Below, piece by piece: positions 17,099-26,061 of a stretch of 64,000 bases of DNA (positions are counted from its first letter, which is position 1; each line of letters opens with the position of its first letter). Position numbers and translations under genes: made by a program. Location: assembly GCA_963692955.1 (NCBI GenBank), contig OY843587.1, positions 2,294,001-2,358,000 of the forward strand. The letters run 5' to 3'. Under the pieces are notes generated by a model. It did not search any database and was not told the DNA's origin. It was given only the letters and a program-made list of their open reading frames with translations. Origin of the DNA: UBA5158 sp963692955. GTDB lineage: Bacteria; Pseudomonadota; Gammaproteobacteria; DSM-16500.

Positions 17099-18289
17099 TT
17101 ACTCAAGAACCTTAGCAACCACACCCGCACCAACGGTACGTCCACCTTCACGGATCGCAAACCGTAATCCTTCTTCCATCGCGATCGGCGCGATTAAAGT
17201 AATAACCATTTGGATGTTGTCGCCTGGCATTACCATTTCCACGCCTTCTGGTAACTGGCATTCGCCCGTCACGTCGGTGGTACGGAAGTAAAACTGCGGT
17301 CTATACCCTTTAAAAAATGGCGTATGACGGCCGCCTTCTTCTTTCGATAAAACATAAACTTCGGATTCAAATTTCGTGTGCGGCGTGATCGAACCGGGTT
17401 TCGCTAACACTTGACCGCGTTCGACTTCTTCACGCTTCGTGCCACGTAACAATACGCCCACGTTGTCGCCCGCGCGGCCTTCGTCTAACAGCTTGCGGAA
17501 CATTTCAACGCCGGTGCACGTCGTCTTAATCGTTGGCTTTAAGCCAATGATTTCGATATCTTCACCAACTTTAACAATCCCTCTTTCTACGCGGCCGGTA
17601 ACAACGGTACCGCGGCCTGAGATGGAGAATACATCTTCAATCGGTAATAAAAACGGTTGGTCAATCTTACGTTCTGGCTGCGGGAAGTAGTCATCCATCG
17701 CCGCGACTAATTTCACAATCGCCGGTACGCCAATTTCGCTTTGATCGCCTTCCAACGCTTTTAACGCTGAACCAATAATCACTGGAGTTTTATCGCCAGG
17801 GAAATTGTAGCTGGTCAGCAAGTCTCTGACTTCCATTTCGACTAATTCTAATAATTCTTTGTCGTCGACCATGTCCGCTTTATTCAAAAACACGACCACG
17901 TAAGGGACGCCAACTTGACGCGCCAACAAAATGTGTTCGCGGGTTTGCGGCATCGGGCCGTCAGCAGCCGAACAAACTAAAATCGCGCCGTCCATTTGCG
18001 CCGCGCCAGTAATCATGTTTTTCACATAATCCGCGTGGCCTGGGCAGTCAACGTGCGCGTAATGGCGCTTATCCGATGAATATTCAACGTGGGCGGTCGC
18101 AATCGTAATACCACGCGCTTTTTCTTCTGGCGCTTTATCGATTTGGTCGTAAGCCATCGCTTCACCACCATAGATTTCCGCCATACACTTGGTGAGCGCC
18201 GCGGTTAGCGTCGTTTTGCCATGGTCAACGTGACCGATTGTCCCTACGTTTAAATGCGGCTTATTGCGCTCAAATACTGCTTTTGCCAT
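17099..18289 (-). CDS. tuf: Elongation factor Tu, copy 1 (str operon)
   Basis: A 396-residue EF-Tu. G-domain motifs are all present: GHVDHGKTTLTAA (P-loop), RGITIATAHVEY (switch I), DCPGHADYV and NKADMVD, with SAL near 173. The protein is identical to that at 33839-35029, and the two DNA copies differ at only five positions, all synonymous. It follows fusA and precedes rpsJ. EF-Tu delivers aminoacyl-tRNA to the ribosome. Confidence 0.99.
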   Translation of the reverse strand: MAKAVFERNKPHLNVGTIGHVDHGKTTLTAALTKCMAEIYGGEAMAYDQIDKAPEEKARGITIATAHVEYSSDKRHYAHVDCPGHADYVKNMITGAAQMDGAILVCSAADGPMPQTREHILLARQVGVPYVVVFLNKADMVDDKELLELVEMEVRDLLTSYNFPGDKTPVIIGSALKALEGDQSEIGVPAIVKLVAAMDDYFPQPERKIDQPFLLPIEDVFSISGRGTVVTGRVERGIVKVGEDIEIIGLKPTIKTTCTGVEMFRKLLDEGRAGDNVGVLLRGTKREEVERGQVLAKPGSITPHTKFESEVYVLSKEEGGRHTPFFKGYRPQFYFRTTDVTGECQLPEGVEMVMPGDNIQMVITLIAPIAMEEGLRFAIREGGRTVGAGVVAKVLE

Positions 18290-18337
18290 GTTGTAATCCT
18301 CAAAAATTTATCTTTTTATCTTCTGCAATATTAAAAA

Positions 18338-20443
18338 TTATTCGGTTGTGCTCTTACTCATGATCTGTTCAGTAATACTGGTCGGAGCTTCATTATATTT
18401 TGCAAACTCCATCGTATAAGTCGCGCGGCCTTGTGACATGGAGCGCACGTCGGTGGCGTAACCAAACATTTCACCTAACGGGACCTCTGCGCGAATTATT
18501 CTGCCGGATGCGGAATCATCCATACCTTGCAAAATACCTCTACGTCTGTTCAGGTCTCCCATTACATCACCCATGTATTCTTCTGGCGTCACGACTTCTA
18601 CTTTCATGATCGGCTCAAGTAATACTGGGCGGGCTTTTTTAGCACCTTCTTTGAATGCCATCGAACCGGCAATCTTGAACGCCATTTCGTTAGAGTCAAC
18701 ATCATGGTATGAACCATCGAATACGGTGACTTTAACGTCCACTACTGGGAAGCCGGCGATAACACCGTTTTCCATTTGCTCTTTAATACCTTTGTCGATC
18801 GGAGCGATATATTCTCTCGGAATCGCGCCGCCAACAATCGCGTTTACAAATTCATAACCCGTGCCGGCTTCTTTTGGTTCTAAACGAATCCAAACATGGC
18901 CGTACTGGCCTTTACCACCGGATTGCTTAACGTACTTGCCTTCTTGCTCAATAGTGTTGCGTATCGTTTCACGGTAAGCCACTTGTGGTTTACCAACGTT
19001 AGCGTCGACGCTAAATTCTCTCTTCATGCGGTCGACAATAATTTCAAGATGGAGTTCACCCATTCCTTCAATAATCGTTTGACCGGATTCCTCATCGGTG
19101 TGAACACGAAATGAAGGATCTTCTTGCGCTAACTTGCCAAGCGCCAAGCCCATTTTTTCTTGGTCGGCTTTGGTTTTTGGTTCCACCGCCACCGCGATAA
19201 CCGGCTCTGGGAAAACCATTCTTTCTAAAATAATTACGTCTTCCGTCGAGCATAGCGTGTCGCCAGTGGTAACTTTCTTTAAACCCACGGCCGCGGCGAT
19301 GTCACCCGCGTGAACTTCTTTAATTTCTTGACGATTGTTAGCATGCATTTGTAACACGCGGCCAATACGTTCATTTTTATCTTTGATCGGGTTGTAAACC
19401 GTATCACCGGATTTCAACACGCCCGAATAAACGCGGAAATAAGTTAACGTTCCAACGTAGGGATCGGTAGCGATTTTAAACGCTAAAGCCGAGAATGGTT
19501 CATCGTCTTTTGGCGCTCTGGTCGCGGGTGTATCTTTCGCATCGTTTAAATTACCGGTGACCGATTCCACGTCTTGTGGCGATGGTAAGTAGTAAACGAC
19601 AGCGTCTAGCATTGCTTGCACGCCTTTGTTCTTAAATGCAGAGCCGCACAGCATTGGAATAATTTCATTCTTGATGGTACGAATTCTTAAGCCCTTTCTG
19701 ATTTCTTCTTCAGATAGGTCGCCGCCTTCAAGGTATTTTGTCATCAATTCTTCGGTAGCTTCCGCCGCCGCTTCGACCATTTCTTCGCGATATTTCTTCG
19801 CTAATTCCAACATATTCGGCGAAATTTCACGCGCTTCGTAAGTCATGCCTTTATTTTCTTCGTTCCAATAAATAGCCTGCATACGAATTAAATCGATCAC
19901 ACCTTCAAAATTTTCTTCAGCGCCAATTGGTAATTGGATAGGCACAGCGTTCGCGCCTAAACGAGTACGCATTTGTTCGACGACACGCAAGAAGTTAGCT
20001 CCAGCGCGGTCCATCTTATTCACGAAGCCCAATCTTGGCACTTCATAACGGTTCGCTTGACGCCATACTGTTTCTGTTTGCGGTTCAACCCCACTCACAG
20101 CACAGAGTACCGCACAGGCTCCGTCCAATACGCGTAACGAACGCTCCACTTCAATCGTAAAGTCTACGTGGCCAGGTGTATCAATAATATTAATACGGTG
20201 TTGCGGGAACTGTTTGTCCATGCCATACCAAAAGCATGTGGTCGCAGCCGAGGTAATCGTTATGCCGCGTTCTTGTTCCTGCTCCATCCAGTCCATAACG
20301 GCAGCGCCTTCATGAACTTCCCCAATTTTGTGCGAAACGCCAGTATAGTAAAGCACACGCTCTGTAGTCGTGGTTTTTCCCGCATCAATGTGAGCCATGA
20401 TGCCAATATTACGATATCGTTCAATCGGTGTTTCTCTTGGCAC
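18338..20443 (-). CDS. fusA: Elongation factor G
   Basis: A 701-residue translocase GTPase. The G domain has IMAHIDAGKTTTTERVLYYT, DTPGHVDF and NKMDRAGA. Domain III contains EDPSFRVHTDEESGQTIIEG, and domains IV-V run through KQSGGKGQYGHVWIRLEP to GEMFGYATDVRSMSQGRATY. It lies 14 bases after rpsG and before tuf in str order. Confidence 0.99.
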   Translation of the reverse strand: MPRETPIERYRNIGIMAHIDAGKTTTTERVLYYTGVSHKIGEVHEGAAVMDWMEQEQERGITITSAATTCFWYGMDKQFPQHRINIIDTPGHVDFTIEVERSLRVLDGACAVLCAVSGVEPQTETVWRQANRYEVPRLGFVNKMDRAGANFLRVVEQMRTRLGANAVPIQLPIGAEENFEGVIDLIRMQAIYWNEENKGMTYEAREISPNMLELAKKYREEMVEAAAEATEELMTKYLEGGDLSEEEIRKGLRIRTIKNEIIPMLCGSAFKNKGVQAMLDAVVYYLPSPQDVESVTGNLNDAKDTPATRAPKDDEPFSALAFKIATDPYVGTLTYFRVYSGVLKSGDTVYNPIKDKNERIGRVLQMHANNRQEIKEVHAGDIAAAVGLKKVTTGDTLCSTEDVIILERMVFPEPVIAVAVEPKTKADQEKMGLALGKLAQEDPSFRVHTDEESGQTIIEGMGELHLEIIVDRMKREFSVDANVGKPQVAYRETIRNTIEQEGKYVKQSGGKGQYGHVWIRLEPKEAGTGYEFVNAIVGGAIPREYIAPIDKGIKEQMENGVIAGFPVVDVKVTVFDGSYHDVDSNEMAFKIAGSMAFKEGAKKARPVLLEPIMKVEVVTPEEYMGDVMGDLNRRRGILQGMDDSASGRIIRAEVPLGEMFGYATDVRSMSQGRATYTMEFAKYNEAPTSITEQIMSKSTTE

Positions 20444-20456
20444 GTTCTATCCCCTG

Positions 20457-21029
20457 TTACCAACGATAATGTGCAAAAGCTTGGTTTGCCTTCGCCATTC
20501 TGTGCATGTCATCACGTATTTTCACGGCGGTGCCGCGACCTTCATGGGCATCTAAAATTTCAGCTGCCAAGCGTAAGACCATCGTCTTTTCTGAGCGGTC
20601 TTTAGCGGCTTTAACTACCCAACGCATCGCTAAAGCTAAGCCACGATCTACGGAAACTTCGATCGGCACTTGGTATGTCGCACCACCCACACGGCGGGAT
20701 TTTACTTCAACCGTTGGACGGACATTATTTAATGCCTTGTCTAATACATCTAAGCCTTCTTTACCTTGCCCAGGCTTCAGCTTGACCGTGCCACTACCGC
20801 TACGGCCGCCTTCACCTTCACCGCTCTCGTCTTCTTTCTTAGCGCTGTGATGCTTGTCGGTTTTTTTGAGGCGCTTGGACACTTCGGTCAATGCTTCATA
20901 GACAATGTTTTCTGCCAGAGACTTTTTGCCTCTGCGCATAATCACGTTGATGAATTTAGCCAACCGATCGCTACCGTATAGCGGATCTGGTAAAACTTCT
21001 CTTTTTACCGCTGCTTTTCTTCTAGGCAT
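20457..21029 (-). CDS. rpsG: 30S ribosomal protein S7 with a 34-residue internal insertion
   Basis: S7 organises the 3' domain of 16S rRNA and the E site. The start (MPRRKAAVKREVLPDPLYGS), the VEVKSRRVGGATYQVPIEVS hairpin and the C-terminus (RMAKANQAFAHYRW) are standard. Between KRLKK (about 52-56) and EGLDVLDKALNNVRP (from 91) lies a hydrophilic low-complexity stretch, about residues 57-89 (bases 20766-20861), with His, Lys, Glu, Gly and Ser. Typical S7 has a turn of a few residues here, which accounts for 190 versus 156 residues. The frame is intact on both sides. Confidence 0.96.
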   Translation of the reverse strand: MPRRKAAVKREVLPDPLYGSDRLAKFINVIMRRGKKSLAENIVYEALTEVSKRLKKTDKHHSAKKEDESGEGEGGRSGSGTVKLKPGQGKEGLDVLDKALNNVRPTVEVKSRRVGGATYQVPIEVSVDRGLALAMRWVVKAAKDRSEKTMVLRLAAEILDAHEGRGTAVKIRDDMHRMAKANQAFAHYRW

Positions 21030-21074
21030 TGCACTTTCCCGTCAATACTTAATACATATGAGATCAAACACGAC

Positions 21075-21449
21075 CTATTCTTTCGGCTTTTTAGCACCGT
21101 ATTTAGAACGGCCTCTACGTCTGCCGGATACTCCAGCAGTATCTAAACTTCCACGGACTGTGTGATAACGCACACCTGGTAAGTCTTTTACACGACCGCC
21201 ACGAATCAAAACAACAGAGTGTTCTTGTAAGTTATGGCCTTCACCACCGATATAGGTAGTCACTTCAGCACCGTTAGTTAAACGTACACGGGCTACTTTA
21301 CGTAAAGCGGAGTTTGGTTTCTTAGGCGTTGTGGTATAAACACGCGTACAAACTCCACGCTTTTGGGGGCAACCTTCCAATGCTGGAACGGTTGACTTAG
21401 CGGTTTTTGGGGCCCGCCCAAAGCGAACGAGCTGATTTGTTGTTGGCAT
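21075..21449 (-). CDS. rpsL: 30S ribosomal protein S12
   Basis: A 124-residue S12 of the decoding centre. Motifs: PTTNQLVRFGRAPKTAKS, the TPKKPNSALRKVARVRLTNG block carrying the streptomycin-relevant Lys (KKPNS), and GGRVKDLPGVRYHTVRGSLD with the second such Lys. No resistance-type substitution is seen at either. It is the first str gene, with a strong promoter at 21543-21571. Confidence 0.98.
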   Translation of the reverse strand: MPTTNQLVRFGRAPKTAKSTVPALEGCPQKRGVCTRVYTTTPKKPNSALRKVARVRLTNGAEVTTYIGGEGHNLQEHSVVLIRGGRVKDLPGVRYHTVRGSLDTAGVSGRRRGRSKYGAKKPKE

Positions 21450-21514
21450 TCCTAAACTCCGGCCTAAATTTCACTGTTATGTAGCTAATAAAAAAGAATA
21501 ATGAACCGCTACTT

Positions 21515-21533
21515 CTCCTAACTTATTTAGGAG
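21515..21533 (-). promoter_or_regulatory. Hairpin in the rpsL 5' leader
   Basis: A perfect 7-bp stem CTCCTAA / TTAGGAG with a 5-base loop lies within the predicted str transcript, about ten bases after its likely start. It could stabilise the mRNA 5' end or take part in feedback control; there is no direct evidence. Confidence 0.45.
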
Positions 21534-21542
21534 TGAGGCGCG

Positions 21543-21571
21543 ATTCTAAAAAGGAGTGCGCTTGATGTCAA
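21543..21571 (-). promoter_or_regulatory. Strong sigma-70 type promoter of the str operon
   Basis: On the - strand TTGACA (21571-21566) and TAGAAT (21548-21543) are separated by 17 bases: a consensus -35, a 5/6 -10 and ideal spacing. It lies 94 bases before the rpsL start and would drive rpsL-rpsG-fusA-tuf and probably onward into the S10 genes. Confidence 0.85.
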
Positions 21572-21763
21572 GTCTAGTTAGCGAGTTATACGCTAGTTTC
21601 GCGATTTTTTTGCTGAAACATCAATTATTTACCCAAAACCATGGCTAACAGGGGGGTAACGATGAAAATTCCTGTTTTGCGCAGCTAAAACTGAGAGTAA
21701 GTTTGTTCCCTTTTATTATTATTTATTACGTTATTTTTAAATCTAAATCCCTGCCTCGTTAAT

Positions 21764-21790
21764 CCCTGTTCCACGTTTAGTGAAACAGGG
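21764..21790 (-). terminator. Hairpin downstream of rpoC (possible terminator without clear U-tract)
   Basis: CCCTGTT / AACAGGG pair around an inner CAC / GTG, 11 bases after the rpoC stop. The following - strand bases are not U-rich, so it is a weak intrinsic terminator candidate or a 3'-end stabiliser. The rest of the 351-base rpsL-rpoC gap holds the str promoter and AT-rich sequence with no gene. Confidence 0.4.
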
Positions 21791-21800
21791 ACTAAAAAGG

Positions 21801-24800
21801 TTAATCATCGGTACGATTATCTCTAATCATGCGTTCTGGGGCATTGTGCTTGTTGCCTTGTCGCAAAGCATGGTAAGCCAAGCCGGTTCCCGCCGGGATT
21901 AGACGTCCCACGATCACGTTTTCTTTTAAGCCGCGCAGTTCGTCGGCTTTGCCGTTCACCGCCGCTTCGGTGAGCACACGAGTAGTTTCTTGGAACGAAG
22001 CCGCGGAAATAAACGACTCGGTGGCCAAGGATGCTTTCGTGATGCCTAACAAAATTGGCTCGAAGCGCGCTGGCAGTTTGCCATCTTTTAACATCTTGTT
22101 ATTTGCTTCACGAAGTTGAGTATATTCAATCTGTTCACCTTTCATATACTCGGTGTCGCCAGAGTGTTCGATAATCACTTTTCGCAGCATTTGACGGATG
22201 ATAACTTCGATATGTTTGTCGTTGATCTTCACGCCTTGTAAGCGGTAAACGTCTTGTACTTCGTTCACGATAAAGTTTGCTAGAGCGTTCGTTCCCAGCA
22301 AGCGTAGTATATCATGCGGATTGAGTGAACCTTCGGCGATTACTTCACCTTTTTCGACATGTTCACCTTCAAACACGCTGACATGACGCCATTTCGGAAT
22401 TAATTCTTCATGTACATCGCCTGTGGTGGAAGTAATAACCAAGCGGCGCTTGCCCTTGGTTTCTTTACCAAAACTCACGATTCCCGAAATTTCCGCCAAA
22501 ATCGATGGATCTTTTGGACGGCGCGCTTCGAATAAATCGGCTACGCGTGGTAAACCACCGGTAATGTCGCGGGTTTTTGACGATTCTTGCGGTATTCTCG
22601 CGATAACGTCACCGACTCTCACGCTCATGCCGTCTTCAAAGTTAACGACCGCGTCAGGTGGTAAGAAATACTGAGCTGGCATATTCGTGCCGGCCAAAAA
22701 TAATTCTTCGCCATTTGCGTCAACCAATTTAATCATTGGTTTCAATTCTTTACCGCCAGGACCGCGTTGTTTCGGATCGGTGACGACGATGCTGCTCAAA
22801 CCCGTCATTTCATCGGTTTGACGGTTCATGGTGATGCCGTCAGTCATGTCGACAAACTTGATTTGACCTGCCACTTCGGTGATAACCGGATGGCTGTGCG
22901 GGTCCCAGTTCGCGACGATTTGGCCCGCTTCAGCGCGTGACCCATCGGCGACGGATAATTCAGCACCGTAAGGAATTTTATAGCGTTCACGTTCACGGCC
23001 ATGTTCATCGACGACAGCGAATTCACCTGAGCGGGATACCGCGATGAATTTGCCGCTATGATGCTGTACCAGTTTCACGTTATGTAATTTAACTTTACCG
23101 GCCATTTTGATTTGAACGTTATTAGCGGCGGTAGCTCGCGACGCGGCACCACCGATGTGGAATGTTCTCATCGTTAGCTGTGTGCCCGGCTCACCGATGG
23201 ACTGAGCGGCGATTACACCGATCGCTTCACCGATATTCACGCGGTGACCGCGCGCCAAATCACGGCCATAACAAGCCGAACAAATACCGTAACGTGACTC
23301 ACACGTAATGGGTGAACGCACGAACACGGAATCCACGGTCGCTTCTTCTAATTTCGCGACCCACTTTTCATCTAACAGCGTACCAATCGGCGCGATGATC
23401 GTGCCGGCGGTAGGTTCAGTCACATCTTGCGCTAACACGCGGCCTAACACGCGCTCATGCAATGGCTCGACGACGTCGCCGCCTTCGATCAACGGCGTCA
23501 TCGTGACGCCTTGGCTGGTGCCGCAATCTTCTTCGGTGATCACGAGATCTTGCGCCACGTCGACAAGACGGCGGGTCAAGTAACCCGAGTTCGCGGTTTT
23601 TAACGCGGTATCGGCAAGACCTTTACGCGCACCGTGAGTAGAAATAAAGTATTGTAAAACGTTCAAGCCTTCGCGGAAGTTCGCGGTGATCGGCGTTTCG
23701 ATAATCGAACCGTCGGGTTTCGCCATCAAACCACGCATACCCGCTAACTGACGGATCTGCGCCGCGGAACCTCTCGCGCCGGAGTCCGCCATCATGTAAA
23801 TCGAGTTAAACGATTCTTGCGAAACTTTGTTGCCCTTCGCGTCTTTCACCATTTCAGTGGAGAGCTGGGTCATCATCGCTTTCGCGACTTGATCGTTGGT
23901 GCGGGACCAAATATCGACGACTTTGTTGTAACGCTCACCTTGGGTCACTAAACCGGAGGCGTATTGCGCTTGGATTTTTCCGACTTCTTCTTCCGCTTGC
24001 GCGACGATGTCGGCTTTATCTCTTGGAATCACCAAGTCGTTCACACCGATAGACACGCCGGATTTGCAAGCGTAATGGAAACCCATATACATCAATTGAT
24101 CGGCGAAAATAACTGTCGCTTTCAAACCGACATCGCGGTAACAAACGTTGATGAGACTGGAAATAGATTTTTTCGTCATCGCGCGGTTAACTAAATCGAA
24201 TGACAAACCTTTCGGTAATAATTCGGAAAGTAACGCGCGGCCGACGGTCGTTTCCACTAAACGGATATTTAATTTATAGCCGCCGTTTTCTTCGTCGACT
24301 AACCATTCTTTCACGCGGGCGCGCACTTTCGCGTGCAATTCAACTTGCTTACATTCATAAGCACGATGAATTTCATTCGTGTCAGAAAAGATCATGCCTT
24401 CGCCTTTCGCATTGATGCGGCTGCGGGTCAGGTAATATAAGCCTAAAACCACGTCTTGTGACGGCACAATAATAGGTTCACCGTTGGCGGGTGATAAAAT
24501 ATTATTGGTCGACATCATGAGCGAACGTGCTTCTAATTGCGCTTCTAACGACAATGGAATATGAACCGCCATTTGGTCACCGTCAAAGTCCGCGTTGTAA
24601 GCGGTACAAACTAACGGATGCAATTGAATCGCTTTACCTTCGATTAGCGTCGGTTCAAACGCTTGAATACCTAATCTGTGCAAGGTCGGCGCGCGGTTCA
24701 GTAATACCGGATGTTCGCGGATCACTTGCTCCAAGATATCCCAAACCGCGGGATCTTCACGGTCTACCATTTTTTTCGCGGCTTTAATCGTTGACGCTAA

Positions 24801-25982
24801 GCCTTGGAATTGCAAGCGGCTAAAAATAAATGGCTTAAATAATTCTAACGCCATTTTCTTTGGCAAGCCGCACTGATGTAGTTTCAAGGTCGGACCGACA
24901 ACGATAACGGAACGGCCGGAATAATCGACGCGTTTACCTAATAAGTTTTGGCGGAAACGGCCTTGCTTACCTTTGATCATGTCGGCCAGTGATTTCAATG
25001 GGCGCTTGTTAGAGCCTGTGATCGCGCGGCCGCGACGGCCGTTATCCAATAACGCGTCCACGGATTCTTGCAGCATGCGCTTTTCGTTACGCACGATAAT
25101 ATCCGGCGCGTTTAAATCTAGTAAACGCTTCAAACGGTTATTACGGTTAATCACGCGACGATAAAGATCATTCAAATCGGAAGTCGCGAAACGGCCGCCA
25201 TCTAATGGTACCAACGGACGTAAATCCGGCGGTAGCACTGGCAGCACGGTCAACACCATCCATTCCGGTTTGTTGCCGGATGCCATGAAGGCTTCCATCA
25301 ATTTCAAACGCTTCGTGTATTTTTTTAATTTCGCTTCTGAAGTCGTACCTAAAATATCTTCGCGAATTTTTGCGACTTCGGCTTCCAAATCCAACGCGCG
25401 CAATAATTCTTGCACGGCGTCCGCGCCCATGCGGGCGTCGAATTCGTCGCCATATTCTTCGATCGCGTCATAATAAGCTTCTTCAGACAGCAATTGGCCG
25501 CGTTCTAACTGCGTCATGCCCGGATCAATAACGACATAGGCTTCAAAATATAAAACGCGTTCGATGTCACGCAGCGTGATATCTAATAACAAACCAATGC
25601 GTGATGGGAGTGAACGCAAAAACCAAATGTGCGCGATCGGACTCGCTAATTCGATATGGCCCATGCGGTCACGGCGGACTTTCGATAGCGTGACTTCGAC
25701 GCCGCACTTTTCGCAGATAACACCACGATGTTTTAAGCGCTTGTATTTGCCGCATAAACATTCGTAATCTTTCACTGGCCCGAAAATTTTCGCGCAAAAT
25801 AAGCCGTCTCTTTCAGGTTTGAAAGTACGGTAGTTGATAGTCTCAGGTTTTTTTACTTCACCATAAGACCATGAACGAATCATATCTGGAGACGCGAGAC
25901 CAATATGAATCGCATCAAACTCTTCTATCTGTGTTTGCTGCTTTACCAGATTCAGTAAATCTCTCAAAGGATATTCCCCCAT
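21801..25982 (-). CDS. rpoC: DNA-directed RNA polymerase subunit beta'
   Basis: A 1393-residue catalytic subunit. The N-terminal zinc finger is CLCGKYKRLKHRGVICEKCG, and the active-site magnesium loop NADFDGDQMAVH is present. The second zinc site includes CESRYGICSACYGRDLARGH, and the trigger-loop region contains GEPGTQLTMRTFHIGG. Length is normal for gammaproteobacteria. It follows rpoB after 74 bases, with a stable hairpin at the junction. Confidence 0.99.
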   Translation of the reverse strand: MGEYPLRDLLNLVKQQTQIEEFDAIHIGLASPDMIRSWSYGEVKKPETINYRTFKPERDGLFCAKIFGPVKDYECLCGKYKRLKHRGVICEKCGVEVTLSKVRRDRMGHIELASPIAHIWFLRSLPSRIGLLLDITLRDIERVLYFEAYVVIDPGMTQLERGQLLSEEAYYDAIEEYGDEFDARMGADAVQELLRALDLEAEVAKIREDILGTTSEAKLKKYTKRLKLMEAFMASGNKPEWMVLTVLPVLPPDLRPLVPLDGGRFATSDLNDLYRRVINRNNRLKRLLDLNAPDIIVRNEKRMLQESVDALLDNGRRGRAITGSNKRPLKSLADMIKGKQGRFRQNLLGKRVDYSGRSVIVVGPTLKLHQCGLPKKMALELFKPFIFSRLQFQGLASTIKAAKKMVDREDPAVWDILEQVIREHPVLLNRAPTLHRLGIQAFEPTLIEGKAIQLHPLVCTAYNADFDGDQMAVHIPLSLEAQLEARSLMMSTNNILSPANGEPIIVPSQDVVLGLYYLTRSRINAKGEGMIFSDTNEIHRAYECKQVELHAKVRARVKEWLVDEENGGYKLNIRLVETTVGRALLSELLPKGLSFDLVNRAMTKKSISSLINVCYRDVGLKATVIFADQLMYMGFHYACKSGVSIGVNDLVIPRDKADIVAQAEEEVGKIQAQYASGLVTQGERYNKVVDIWSRTNDQVAKAMMTQLSTEMVKDAKGNKVSQESFNSIYMMADSGARGSAAQIRQLAGMRGLMAKPDGSIIETPITANFREGLNVLQYFISTHGARKGLADTALKTANSGYLTRRLVDVAQDLVITEEDCGTSQGVTMTPLIEGGDVVEPLHERVLGRVLAQDVTEPTAGTIIAPIGTLLDEKWVAKLEEATVDSVFVRSPITCESRYGICSACYGRDLARGHRVNIGEAIGVIAAQSIGEPGTQLTMRTFHIGGAASRATAANNVQIKMAGKVKLHNVKLVQHHSGKFIAVSRSGEFAVVDEHGRERERYKIPYGAELSVADGSRAEAGQIVANWDPHSHPVITEVAGQIKFVDMTDGITMNRQTDEMTGLSSIVVTDPKQRGPGGKELKPMIKLVDANGEELFLAGTNMPAQYFLPPDAVVNFEDGMSVRVGDVIARIPQESSKTRDITGGLPRVADLFEARRPKDPSILAEISGIVSFGKETKGKRRLVITSTTGDVHEELIPKWRHVSVFEGEHVEKGEVIAEGSLNPHDILRLLGTNALANFIVNEVQDVYRLQGVKINDKHIEVIIRQMLRKVIIEHSGDTEYMKGEQIEYTQLREANNKMLKDGKLPARFEPILLGITKASLATESFISAASFQETTRVLTEAAVNGKADELRGLKENVIVGRLIPAGTGLAYHALRQGNKHNAPERMIRDNRTDD

Positions 25983-26026
25983 ATTGCATTCAATTTAGCA
26001 AAACGCTACACATTCCATCCCGTTAC

Positions 26027-26061
26027 AATAATCACGCGAGCTGTCGCTCGCCGTGATTATT
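26027..26061 (-). promoter_or_regulatory. Stable rpoB-rpoC intercistronic hairpin
   Basis: AATAATCACG pairs with CGTGATTATT, and an inner CGAGC pairs with GCTCG around a 4-base loop, with a single bulged C: about 15 bp in all. It overlaps the rpoB stop codon. No U-tract follows, so it is not a terminator; RNase processing or stability control is more plausible. Confidence 0.6.

Noticed and set aside
17092..17160. A longer N-terminus for S10 (extra 23 residues)
   Set aside because: It reads backwards into the tuf coding sequence in another frame; the family start MTNERKSQRIRI at 17091 is clearly right.
20766..20861. Intein or intron as explanation for the S7 insertion
   Set aside because: At 34 residues it is far too short for an intein, has no splicing motifs, and no RNA intron features flank it.
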